Positions 52,595 to 61,880 of a DNA stretch of 64,000 bases are shown here, in pieces. The notes beneath the pieces were generated by a model. The model had not been told where the DNA came from. It saw only the letters and a list, made by a program, of their open reading frames with translations, and did not search any database. The translations under genes and the position numbers were made by a program. The stretch lies in contig NC_060017.1 in the NCBI RefSeq assembly GCF_021134715.1, positions 1,116,001 through 1,180,000 of the forward strand, given 5' to 3'. Origin of the DNA: Daphnia pulex (lineage: Eukaryota; Arthropoda; Branchiopoda; Diplostraca; Daphniidae). How positions within the stretch are numbered: position 1 is the first letter of the stretch; each line of letters begins with the position of its first letter.

Positions 52595-55098
52595 GTAAAA
52601 AAGCTTTCTAGTGAATTAACGTGTTCAAGTTTCCATTTGATGGCATTAGATACCAACTCCAAGGGCTCTTTAAACGTCTTGTTAAATTGTGTCTCGTAGT
52701 CAATGTACTGGTTAAGACCAAACTCTTCTGGTAAGAACTGTGTGAACGCAATCACATTCTCCATAAGAGGGTTTGGCATTTTAATATAGCAAAACTTAAC
52801 TTTAGTACCATTTCGGATGTTCTCTTGCGATAAGTTGGCTTTCTTTAGTTGCTGATTGAATAGCAACGCACCACGCCCATGAATAGGAGCACCTTTCTTG
52901 TAAATTGTGTGTCGATCTTCCCACTTCTCGATGTCACTCACGCCACGAGGGAATGAAATATCTTCGGCAGGTAAGGTCTTGAATTCATCAAAGAAGTCTG
53001 CAACGAATTTCTGCAACTCCGCTTCGGTAGAATTCAACATCATGTTATACGCCTTAACAAACTTGTCTCGTACCACCTGAGGAGTAGAAGACTTAACAGC
53101 CTCAATGCCCATGATCTTAAGCTTTGGCTGGGCGTACTGGACATCTTCGTTGATGTAAACTTTTAGAATGTATCGATTTTTGGCCATCCATATGCCTTTG
53201 TTTGCGATAGCTTCTCGTGCCATAACCATTCGACTCTCGTAGGCATTCATCTTTTGATATAGCTTGTCATAAGCCTTGGTCAGAATTGGGACGAATTTCT
53301 TTTCACAAGATTGGTCGATGAAACTCACAGGGTATTTTGGGTTAACGGTTTCTACCAGTGGCCCCATATTGACACACAGCGAGTCAGTATCCATGGCAAT
53401 AACGTAGTCTTTATCGCCGGTCTTAAGGATACCATTCATGGCTTCATTCATCGCCTTCTCAGCCCATTTGATTGATAGCTGACCTGACAATGTAATACCT
53501 TCTGCAATCCGCATTTCAAAATAGCGGAAGTACTGATTACCCAGAGCGCCATTAAGAGAGTTTAACAAAATCTTAATAGCCATCTGAGTATTCTCTAGTC
53601 TATTTATTTCACGACTCAATTCTTTGGTTTTGGATTCCTCGTACTCTTGCTTTAGCTTCAACATCTCTTTCTTGACCGACTTACGCTCATCGTACAGCCC
53701 GACGATAATCTCAGGCATAATGCCACGCTTTTCTTTACGGTACATAGAGCCATTAGCCGCCACAGCGACATCTCGGCTTCGCAATTCTGGATCAATGTCA
53801 TTCAGAAGGTAGTAGTCAACGCAACTTGCCGTGAAGTCACCTGGGCCACTCAGCAATGTCTCGGGCGACATGTTGTACTGGACAATCCGGTTAGGATACA
53901 GCGAGTTCAAGTCAAACGAGGTAACCCTCTTGGTCATGCCGACCACTGGGTCTTTAACGTAACCGCCGGGATAATCACTTTTGGGTTTATGTAGAGAAGG
54001 AGGCACGGCAATCTTTCGCTCATGGAGATAGCGATAGATGATATAGTCCCAGATAGCAGCAGTGCCGAATGTGTCCATGTAATTGACACCACCCTTGTAG
54101 GCGATAATCAGTGCTAGGTCCATCAAGCCAGTTTGCTTATCAATCTTATCAACTAGCATAACATCTCGGATGTTGTAGTCGATGAACTTCTGGTGATTAC
54201 TTTTATACAGTGTATGCAAGCTGCCGTATTCTTAATACGATAGCTTTTTCTCGCCTAGGACAACTGACGAAATGTGGTCGAGTGAGTAAGACGACTGAGA
54301 ACCATAAGAATAGCCAGACTTCTGGAACAAGTCAAAGTAGTCAACCTGTTGCACACCATAGATTTCATATGCATCAAGGTTCTTGCCCTTGAGTCCAATC
54401 TGGCGATACTTCGTGATGCCAAATGGAGAAAACTTTTTAGTTATCTCTTCACCAAGAATTCGATTTGTACGATTGATCAGGTACCGAATATCAAAGAATC
54501 GAATATTCCAGCCAGTGATGATGTCAGGACAATTATGCGACCAGAACGTCAAAAACTTCAACATCAGGTCCTTTTCATCTTGACAACGGACATACCGAAT
54601 GAAGTCACACTGCAGGTCAAGTTCGGTCTTTCCTGCATCATAGCTGTCTAAGCCCCATACGTAATAGATGCCGTCACGGCTAGTTCGATACGCAATAGAG
54701 ATGACAGGATAGTTAGCTTGACCTGGTTCTGGAAACCCGTCATCAGAGGCAACCTCAATGTCGATGTTACCTATTTCAATCTTCTTCAGGTCATACTTTA
54801 TGACACCAGGAAACTTGTCGCCGATAAACTGTGTAACAAAGTTCTCGTTACCATGGATTTTAAAGTTATCAATGTCCTCATACTTCTTAACAAAGTCTGA
54901 TGCCTCACTCATCGACTCTAGTTCAATCGGCTCAACAGAACTACCATCAAGTGCTTTCCACTCAGTAGATGGCTTGTTTGATTGAAGGAACATAGTCGGC
55001 TTGAATGGGTACTTACCTTGTACTCGTTGACCATCATTATTGTAGCCACGGTACAGCATCTTGTTGCCATAGCGGTTTACGCAAGTGTAAAAACTCAA
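52591..55098 (-). CDS. DNA polymerase (gp43-like, family B), in-frame TAA
   Basis: MSFYTCVNRYGNKMLYRGYN; Exo I DIEVASDDGFPEP; Exo II region NIRFFDIRYLINRTNRILGE; TAA 54234-54232 (LSY-x-EYGSLHTLYKSNHQ); Exo III YNIRDVMLVDKID; palm SLYPN and AMDTDSL. About 835 codons, normal for gp43. Replicates the genome with the clamp and clamp loader at 56-61 kb. Confidence 0.85.
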
Positions 55099-55147
55099 AT
55101 TAGTGCTCCGATGTAAAAGTGTTGCTCACAGTATACGTAACACACAT

Positions 55148-55176
55148 ATTGTACACTATGAGAAACAAAAAGTCAA
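55148..55176 (-). promoter_or_regulatory. sigma70-like promoter of the polymerase gene
   Basis: Minus strand: TTGACT, 17 bp, TACAAT, 50 bp before the start. Confidence 0.6.
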
Positions 55177-55181
55177 ATATA

Positions 55182-56303
55182 TTAGTCAGTTCTTTCGCCT
55201 GTGCCGTAGTCTACGACAACAGGGAACCCTGGTACACCGTCGGGTGTAAGTCCAAAGTATCGAAGTGTTGCCCAATCAGGAGTCACTTTCGACTCTAATA
55301 GGGTCTTCATTTCTGCTTGGCTGCCTCGAACACCGGCACCAACTTCAGTGCCGTCAGGCATATGGAGTACGAATCGCTTAACGTACCCTGCCCAGTTGCC
55401 TTGACCTTCGACAACAGCGACGACTGGAAACTCTTCTGTGATGAACTCTTTACGCTTCAACAGACTATTAGAACTTTTTTTCTCATATGCCGTATCGTTA
55501 CGAACCATCTGACCTTCATAGCCGTCAGTCATGTACCCGCCGTACTTCTCATCAAGCTGGTCTTGAGTGTCACACCAAACAGTAGGTACAAGTTTCAGGA
55601 AGTGCCACAGTGGTGACATACGACCAAGTGCTTCGCTTCGCAGGGCAAAAGACAATTTGGTATCTTTGCCGTCGTACATATCATACACGTGGTATTGGAC
55701 AAGCTTTTCTGCCTCTACGATATCAGCCGGGGTGCTCTACGTCTTACGCACCAGGCTAACAATCTTGTTAAAGTCTTCTTTCAATTCATGGTTGTAGAGT
55801 TCGCCATCAAGTACCAACTTCGGATTCTTTACGAAGAATGGGTCAACGTCTTTCCAGATGTGAGGGCAGCTATTGATCAACTTACCGCTTCAAGTCCAGA
55901 GACCTTGGGCATTAGCTACGCAACGAATACCATCAAGCTTAGGCTGACTGTAGCCTTGGCTCTGTGGACGTCTTGTGTAGTCATTGGCAAGCATAGGAGC
56001 AAACTTATCGTAGAAGTCTACCTCACTGATATCAATAAAGAACTCTCGTTCGATGCGCTTATCCCACTCTGCTTTGGCTTCGGCTTGCGCTTGCGTGTAC
56101 GAGGTAGTACCGTTGACCTTGCCCACGTTCTTGGGTTCACTCAGATTCCATCCGCTTGTGACAGGCTGACCATCTTGTAGGCCACTGATAGTTCTGGTGC
56201 CTGCGTGGTCTTCGTTGGAATAGCCAACTTGGATTTGCCAAACTCGGATCTTGCCGTTAGTGTCTCTTGTATACAACTCTGGCAGTTTTTCAATGTGCTT
56301 CAT
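55182..56303 (-). CDS. ATP-dependent DNA ligase, in-frame TGA and TAG
   Basis: N half MKHIEKLPELYTRDTNGKIR; motif I SQPKLDGIRCVANAQG; TGA 55892-55890 (Arg expected, GLWT-x-SGKLI); LVLDGELYNHELKEDFNKIV (motif III-like); TAG 55740-55738 (Lys/Gln expected); EGQMVRNDTAYEKKSSNSLL KRKEF region with motif V lysines. About 370 codons. Seals nicks. Confidence 0.75.
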
Positions 56304-56326
56304 AATAAGTCCTCAGTTAATAATGT

Positions 56327-56355
56327 ATAGTAACACACTTTTCAGGTGTTGTCAA
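56327..56355 (-). promoter_or_regulatory. sigma70-like promoter of the ligase gene
   Basis: Minus strand: TTGACA, 17 bp, TACTAT. Confidence 0.5.
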
Positions 56356-56360
56356 GCGAA

Positions 56361-56380
56361 AAGGAGGCTTTCGCCCCCTT
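56361..56380 (-). terminator. Rho-independent terminator
   Basis: Minus strand: GGGGGC-gaaa-GCCTCC followed by TTTT, just after the stop of the gene at 56384. Confidence 0.65.
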
Positions 56381-56383
56381 CTC

Positions 56384-56605
56384 TTAGTCTTTCTTAGATA
56401 CGAATCCGTAGAACTCTTGGGCTTTCGCCATCAAGTCCTTCATTGGATATGGCTCTAATCCTTTACTCATGTCCTCGGCAGTCTTCTTACCTTGTTCAAA
56501 CATTTGTTGTGTGAACGAGACATTCATTTCCCACTGGCGGTCCATGTAATCTTTAGCCATGTGTAGCATTTCTGCACGAAATTCAAATGGATTTTTGTTA
56601 GACAT
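56384..56605 (-). CDS. Conserved small phage protein, 73 aa
   Basis: Intact: MSNKNPFEFRAEMLHMAKDY, KDLMAKAQEFYGFVSKK. Common in cyanophage-like myoviruses; helical; function unknown. Confidence 0.6.
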   Translation of the reverse strand: MSNKNPFEFRAEMLHMAKDYMDRQWEMNVSFTQQMFEQGKKTAEDMSKGLEPYPMKDLMAKAQEFYGFVSKKD

Positions 56606-56810
56606 AGTTCTTTGTCCTTTCCATTGTCTTCTTCATGGTATCTGCCAACTTCTCTACGCCTTCTGTGGCTTTAGTGAGTTGATTAGAGTAGTAGCCAAAG
56701 TTATAGGCATTTAGTGCCCTTTCGTAAGATTTCCATCCAACGACCTTTAGGTCAACAAACGAATTTACAAATGCGACATTGCTATCGACGATGTTATTTA
56801 ATTTAAACAT
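56598..56810 (-). CDS. Hypothetical helical protein, 70 aa
   Basis: Intact: MFKLNNIVDSNVAFVNSFVD then ALNAYNFGYYSNQLTKATEG; phasin-like composition. Overlaps the next gene. Confidence 0.5.
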   Translation of the reverse strand: MFKLNNIVDSNVAFVNSFVDLKVVGWKSYERALNAYNFGYYSNQLTKATEGVEKLADTMKKTMERTKNYV

Positions 56811-56859
56811 ATTTTCTCCTGTGATGTGTTAAAATTGGAGGGGTTACCTCCCACCGTGT

Positions 56860-57312
56860 TTACTCTGTTAGCAGTTCAGGGCTAGTAAGAGTAGGCATAT
56901 TGATTGCAATTCGTTGAGGTTTCTTTTTTTCTGGTACTACATTCTCTAGCAAAATACGAAGCATGCCATGCTCCATAGATGCGTTTCTAACGACAACGGT
57001 ATCTGCTAGCGTGAACGTTCTGGTGAACGCACGTGCCGCAATACCTTTGTGTAGATACTCTTTCTTATCATTTTCGCTCACTTCACCTTTAACAGTGAGT
57101 ACTCCATCCTTGACGGTGATGTCTACCATATCTTGAGAAATGCCAGCAACTGCCATCTCTACGATGTAAGTAGTGTCACTCTCTTTAGTGATATTGTAAG
57201 GTGGGTATGGTGTAGCTTTTTGTGCCGTATTCTGGATTGCAGCCATACGGTTAAAGATTCTGTCGAATCCTACGCTAGTGAACGGATCATATTGTGTTTG
57301 AATATAAGTCAT
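56860..57312 (-). CDS. Hsp20 small heat-shock protein
   Basis: 150 aa from ATG 57312 (strong AGGAGG upstream). MTYIQTQYDPFTSVGFDRIF, TYIVEMAVAGISQDMVDITV, GVLTVKGEVSENDKKEYLHK, GIAARAFTRTFTLAD and GMLRILLENVVPEKKKPQRI form the alpha-crystallin domain. Holdase chaperone, known in T4-like phages. Intact. Confidence 0.8.
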   Translation of the reverse strand: MTYIQTQYDPFTSVGFDRIFNRMAAIQNTAQKATPYPPYNITKESDTTYIVEMAVAGISQDMVDITVKDGVLTVKGEVSENDKKEYLHKGIAARAFTRTFTLADTVVVRNASMEHGMLRILLENVVPEKKKPQRIAINMPTLTSPELLTE

Positions 57313-57381
57313 AAATCCTCCTATAAAGCAAGGTTTATAAAATTGAGTCCCCGAAGGCAACTCAATATTATGTATACAAAA

Positions 57382-58005
57382 TTAAATTACAGTGGAGCCG
57401 AAACCACCAGTGCGATTGGTCTTAGCTGTGGGAGCTTGATCAACTACAACGAATGTCGGTTGAGTTGGGTTCTTGACAACTTTGGCCTGTGCAATACGGT
57501 CGCCATCTTTAATAACGATTGGACAGTTCGAAGTGTTCCAGATCATAACATACGTCTGTTGAACATAGTCAGCATCAATGACGCCTTCGCAGTTCATAAC
57601 TGTAATGCCTTGCTTCAGTGCAAGACCTGAACGTGGATGAATACGAACAGATTGATCGGAACGAAGGTCAAAGATTAGTCCAGTAGGAACAAGCACTCGC
57701 TCTTTTGAACCAAGTAGTATAGCTCCATGATACTGGTCTACCTCTCTCAAGGCGTATTCAAGCTTAATGTTATCCGCATCATACAACGTGATGCTATCGC
57801 CTACACGTAAAGACGCTTTTAGATCAAAGCATGCTGCCCATGCAGTTCCAAACTCAGGTAAATGCGCTTCAGAAAACAACTTGAAGACTTCAATCTTGTC
57901 ACCTGATACAGTAATTGTTGGAGTGAAGGCATAATTACTGTTACCGAAAGTGATAGTTCCCTAAGGATACTGCGAATTGATTATATAAGTTTCGTCGATT
58001 TTCAT
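57382..58005 (-). CDS. dut: dUTPase, in-frame TAG
   Basis: Start at 58005 (MKIDETYIINSQYP), TAG near 57962, then GTITFGNSNYAFTPTITVSG. Trimeric dUTPase motifs: ACFDLKAS, RSGLALKQGITV, GVIDADYVQQ, RTGGFGST at the C-terminus. Removes dUTP and supplies dUMP for ThyX. Confidence 0.75.
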
Positions 58006-58020
58006 AATATAGTCCTTTGT

Positions 58021-58416
58021 TTACCGTTTTTTACCAATTGAATATTTGGCAACTAGTTCCCATTCACCTTTTTCTTTGTGAGGAAGAATCTTGATCTGTG
58101 ATAGCGGGGCACTAGGCTCTGCGATCAATGCTGAATCAACAGCCTTAGTCAATTCCCATTCCCCAAGAAGGGCTACAATGGTGTTTCTACGTGCCTTGTC
58201 CTCTTCAGAAAAGTCATTCATTTTACCGTCTAACATGAAGAGTTCTTTAAATTGTACAATGTAGTACTTGCCTTGCTTATGTAAGATATGGCAAGACTGG
58301 TACAACTTTTGTTCCTTTTTAGATGCAATGCCAATTCGAGTTAAAGTTTCTTTTACTTTAAGAAAGCTTTCTTCATTTGGCAGATTTACTTCTACGAGTC
58401 TGTCTACTAAATTCAT
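58021..58416 (-). CDS. regA: RegA translational repressor
   Basis: Start at 58416 (MNLVDRLVEVNLPNEESFLK); RIGIASKKEQKLYQSCHILH and GKYYIVQFKELFMLDGK are RegA signatures. Binds early phage mRNAs at the start codon. Intact, 131 aa. Sits after gp62, the usual order (44-62-regA). Confidence 0.85.
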   Translation of the reverse strand: MNLVDRLVEVNLPNEESFLKVKETLTRIGIASKKEQKLYQSCHILHKQGKYYIVQFKELFMLDGKMNDFSEEDKARRNTIVALLGEWELTKAVDSALIAEPSAPLSQIKILPHKEKGEWELVAKYSIGKKR

Positions 58417-58817
58417 TTTTAATACCACCTGTGTCTTGTTGTCTTTTTATGACACATAATTGGTCACTAGACAACAGAGACAGGTATTCTTGGCCGACAA
58501 TCTTATTACATTTATAATAAGCACATTCCAATTCAAGTTCTTCGTTGCTAGCATTCTTAACCCATTTCGCAAATCGCTTCTTAGGCCTAATGCTATTTAT
58601 AAGACACTCGTACTGCATGGGGACGTTTATCCAAGTGGTGGTATTGATTCATCAGATTGGAATAAAGAATCGTATCAGGAAAGTAAGATAAAGCCTTGTT
58701 TACAATCCAAGGCTCATAAGACTTTTCGGACAGTACGTCATTCTCACTGTCACGCATCATATTAGACTTAGTGGTAGTGATAGAGTTTACATAATCAAAC
58801 GGCGAGGTCATTTTCAT
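58373..58817 (-). CDS. Clamp-loader small subunit (gp62-like), frameshifted
   Basis: MKMTSPFDYVNSITTTKSNM ... PWIVNKALSYFPDTILYSNL and MNQYHHLDKRP, then one extra C in a CCCC run near 58620 shifts the frame to MQYECLINSIRPKKRFAKWV. Order and motifs are those of gp62. Overlaps regA. Confidence 0.7.
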
Positions 58818-58992
58818 TCTCCCGTTCCAGTCGATTCTTTTCTAGCTCATCTCCACACCCACTACAGATAAAAGCAGTGCCAACACCGCCTTCATATGAG
58901 TACTTCACCTTAACAAAGTTCTTACCTAGGCGTTTCTCGCAGATAAGGCACTTTCGTTCCTGTCTATTTAGAAGTTTAGATACGAGTTTCAT
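58795..58992 (-). CDS. Small zinc-finger protein, 65 aa
   Basis: CLICEKRLGKNFVKVKYSYE and FICSGCGDELEKNRLE: two CxxC pairs about 27 residues apart. Lies between the GIY-YIG ORF and gp62 with short overlaps at both ends. Unknown. Confidence 0.5.
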   Translation of the reverse strand: MKLVSKLLNRQERKCLICEKRLGKNFVKVKYSYEGGVGTAFICSGCGDELEKNRLERENENDLAV

Positions 58993-59465
58993 GCCGACAT
59001 TCCCCTCACGTTCAGTAGTGGATTCAGTTTCCTGATCAACGACTGCTCTATCTGCTTTCTACTAATAGCGCCTTGTTCTTTACATGGATATATTCTAACA
59101 GTCATACCATTAAGATCATTTCTCCACATAGACCGATACTTCTTAGCTGCCGAATGATTTTCATCTGGTCGAGACTTCTGATTGATTTCCTTTATCCATC
59201 TGCTTAATTGTGTGCCAATGCTTCGCCCAGACTCGCCAACATACAGACAATGAGACGCTTTATGTATCGAGTACATTCCAACATCATTATAATGGCAAGT
59301 CTCATGCTCTCTGAGAATATCGTCCTCGGTATACAACTCAAAGCCCTGGATAGTATCAGGTTTGATAGCAATTCTAAAATGCTTGAAGTTTACTTCCAAC
59401 AATCTATCAGCTATCTCATCGGCCGAGAAATAGTGTTGTCCCAAAAGATTGACCATTAGTTCCAC
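58989..59465 (-). CDS. GIY-YIG endonuclease intercalated in the clamp-loader operon
   Basis: 158 aa, intact. GMYSIHKASHCLYVGESGRS (GIY-YIG), IGTQLSRWIKEI, and C-terminal IEQSLIRKLNPLLNVRG with the catalytic Glu. It overlaps gp44 and the zinc protein by a few bases, so it is fully integrated in the operon between gp44 and gp62. Confidence 0.65.
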   Translation of the reverse strand: MELMVNLLGQHYFSADEIADRLLEVNFKHFRIAIKPDTIQGFELYTEDDILREHETCHYNDVGMYSIHKASHCLYVGESGRSIGTQLSRWIKEINQKSRPDENHSAAKKYRSMWRNDLNGMTVRIYPCKEQGAISRKQIEQSLIRKLNPLLNVRGMSA

Positions 59466-60359
59466 TCAACTTCTGCCATAAGAGTGGCAAGGGCAGCAAC
59501 TCGATTGATTTCTGTGTTAGCCACAAAAGCTTCTTTGTACTGGTAGTCAGCAAGAATGATAATGGCATCGGCAATACTCTGAGTGTTCTTTACCTTACTA
59601 GGAAGAATGTCGTAGAGTTGGCGATAAAGTACCGCAGAGTCTACATCAACATTCTCAGCAACCCATTTACGAGTAGCAGTAAAGTCCTTGTCTTTCATCA
59701 ACTGGATCAAGACACCAATGCTATCACCTGACTTACTTGCTAGAATGCCAGCATCAATACTACCAGTAGTACCATAACGCTGTAGTTCATTAAGGACTCG
59801 GCGCCAGTCAGGGAAGTAAATCTCTACAAGCTCTTCCACAGTTTTTTGATCATAGGTAACTCCTTCGTCTTTCAAGATGGTGCACACACGTTTAAAGAAT
59901 TGGGATGCAAGCTTGGGCTTATCTCCCATCGTAGCAGCGAACTCGATAACACTGCAACGAGAATGCAACGGCTCAATGTTCCTGTTCTTAAAGTTACAGG
60001 TCATAATTAAGCCACAGTTATTTGAAAACTCTTCCATAAAGTTACGAAGAGCGGGCTGTGTAGATTTGGGATTCAGATAGTCTGCCTCATCTAGAATCAC
60101 ATACTTACGACCACCAGTAAAAGAAACACTTGATGCAAAGTTTGCGATTTCATAACGAAGTGTATCGATGTTACCATTCATCGAACCGTTGATTGTGATC
60201 GATTGTGATGTAATTAGTACCAATCTCTTCTAGCATTGCCTTTGCAATTGTCGTCTTATACCGATACCTGCACGACCTGTTAGCAACAGATTAGGCACGT
60301 TCTTCTGGTCATCAGGTAAAATTGTGTCTTGTACAGTTGTTGTATAGACATCATTCATA
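59456..60359 (-). CDS. Clamp-loader large subunit (gp44-like), frame disruptions and shortened N-terminus
   Basis: MNDVYTTTVQDTILPDDQKN, then VPNLLLTGRAGIGKTTIAKA (Walker A, after removing 2 extra nt near 60262), TNYITINGSMNG (after removing 10 nt near 60205), KYVILDEADYLNPKSTQPAL (Walker B) and CNFKNRNIEPLHSRCSVIEF (SRC). About 15 residues expected between DDQK and NVPN are missing. AAA+ ATPase that loads the clamp. Confidence 0.75.
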
Positions 60360-60368
60360 ATATAAGAA

Positions 60369-60400
60369 AAGGGAGAGAAAGTCAAATTTTCTCTCCCTTG
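60369..60400 (-). terminator. Rho-independent terminator
   Basis: Perfect 12-bp stem AAGGGAGAGAAA/TTTCTCTCCCTT, 7-nt loop, T-rich 3' side on the minus strand, directly after the gene at 60412. Confidence 0.75.
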
Positions 60401-60411
60401 TGCTTCAAAGC

Positions 60412-60696
60412 TTAAGCTTGTGGAGCAGGTGCTTCGGCTGGTGCCTCAGCTGGTTTGTTGTACATCGAAGGAGGAGGTTCGATGTTTTGGCCTTGCTCTT
60501 TAGCATGGCGCAAGAATGCGACGAATCGCTCACGAACGGTACCAACGGATACCATTTCTTCACCTTTGATTGCACCACGTTGGGTAACAATGTCGATGAT
60601 CTGAACAGCGGCCATAATGTCGTTCAACGAAAGACCTGTCGCTTGCTGCTCTTGTACTTCTGCGGTGCCTTCAACTGCTGTAGTTGCTTCTGTCAT
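60412..60696 (-). CDS. Small acidic protein next to the sliding clamp, 94 aa
   Basis: Intact. LSLNDIMAAVQIIDIVTQRG and GTVRERFVAFLRHAKEQGQN between Ala/Glu/Pro-rich ends. Familiar beside gp45 in cyanophage-like genomes. Unknown function. Confidence 0.6.
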   Translation of the reverse strand: MTEATTAVEGTAEVQEQQATGLSLNDIMAAVQIIDIVTQRGAIKGEEMVSVGTVRERFVAFLRHAKEQGQNIEPPPSMYNKPAEAPAEAPAPQA

Positions 60697-60710
60697 AGTT
60701 CTCTCCTATA

Positions 60711-61362
60711 TTAACGTGATTCAATAGCGATCCAGTATTGGACCTTATCGGACTTAAAGTGTGCCATACCTTTAGAAGACAAGGTGACTTCATAATCGGT
60801 TTGCACGAGTTTGAGATTATCTGTTTTGATAATCATGTTAAAGGGCTTGGTTTCAACGCCTTCGGCAATAACAACCTCATACTTATCAGCAGTAGATTTT
60901 TTACTATCAACAGCCGAAAGTTTGATGGTACTGCCATCGCTAGTGAAGGCAACCTCTGGCATTTGTAACACACCCGTAAGCACGAATGACGCTATCAATA
61001 GCTTGCCATCTCACATTGATTTTTGCCTCTGGATCAGGTACAAAAATGTCCTTGTCTGGAGGGGAAACGATAAATGATTCAGAAGTGTAAGTGTATTTGA
61101 GTTCGCTTCTGCCACCCTTAATGGTGAAACGATCTGAGCCAAATACGACCTCTGGAGTTTCGAAAAGACCTAGAGTCGAAATGAATCTAGATAAGTCATA
61201 TACGCCTGCCTGTTACTCAACGCTTTCAGCAATGGTGGCGGCAGCCATGACAGTGTTTTGGGGAGAGATTGTTCGAATTGTTTTACCAACCTTGAAGACG
61301 ATGCTCGGGTTGATTGTCGAAAAATTCTTGAGAATGCTCAATGTATCAGTACTAAATTTCAT
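60711..61362 (-). CDS. Sliding clamp (gp45-like), in-frame TAA and frameshift
   Basis: MKFSTDTLSILKNFSTINPS, TAA near 61215 (ESVE-x-QAGVYDLSRF), GLFETPEVVFGSDRFTIKGG, INVRWQAIDSVIRA, then one extra T near 60985 shifts the frame to GVLQMPEVAFTSDG and MIIKTDNLKLVQTDYEVTLS. About 216 codons, normal for gp45. T4-type late-like box at 61403-61410 upstream. Confidence 0.75.
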
Positions 61363-61402
61363 AGTTTATTCACCTTTCTTTTCATTAAAAAACTTCACGT
61401 TA

Positions 61403-61410
61403 TATTTATA
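61403..61410 (-). promoter_or_regulatory. T4-type TATAAATA box upstream of the clamp gene
   Basis: TATAAATA on the minus strand 41 bp before the start. Confidence 0.45.
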
Positions 61411-61442
61411 ACAGAACACACAAAACTTTTGTTTATTATATA

Positions 61443-61880
61443 TCATTCCTTTTCGTTAGACTTAAATTCTTTAGTACGGGCAAGTTGATCATTGATCCAC
61501 TTAGCACAGGTCTTTGCATCAAATGCGTCTTCACCTGGCTCTGGCATACGACCATCTTCACCGACACCACGAATGACGGAACTGGTTAGTATCATAGCAG
61601 AAGCCATGATCATGCATACTTGAGGTAGACCTGAGCCAGTCTCTTTATCATCGTAGTCTTTACGGCGTTCGAAGTCGTCAATATGACGCTTCAGGCTGTC
61701 AATCATTTGTTGCCAAGGAAGTTCTTTTTCCCAATTTCTATGGGAATACTTAATACCACCGTATTCAAGTGCGGCGGCACCTGCGGCTAGACTCTCAAGT
61801 GGTAGTTGACGCATATAAGGCACACCTAGTGCCTCACGTAGGGCACCAGTCTTAGCTTGACCAAAGTTCTCTTTATTCAT
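61443..61880 (-). CDS. DUF5664-type dNTP diphosphohydrolase-like protein
   Basis: 145 aa, intact. AAGAAALEYGGIKYSHRNWE, MIDSLKRHIDDFERRKDYDD and ETGSGLPQVCMIMASAMIL match the all-alpha DUF5664 family of phages. A role in trimming unwanted dNTPs is inferred. Confidence 0.65.
   Translation of the reverse strand: MNKENFGQAKTGALREALGVPYMRQLPLESLAAGAAALEYGGIKYSHRNWEKELPWQQMIDSLKRHIDDFERRKDYDDKETGSGLPQVCMIMASAMILTSSVIRGVGEDGRMPEPGEDAFDAKTCAKWINDQLARTKEFKSNEKE

Noticed and set aside
55689-56180. 163-codon open frame on the plus strand
   Set aside because: It is antisense to the DNA ligase, whose motifs are clear on the minus strand; no RBS or protein-like composition.
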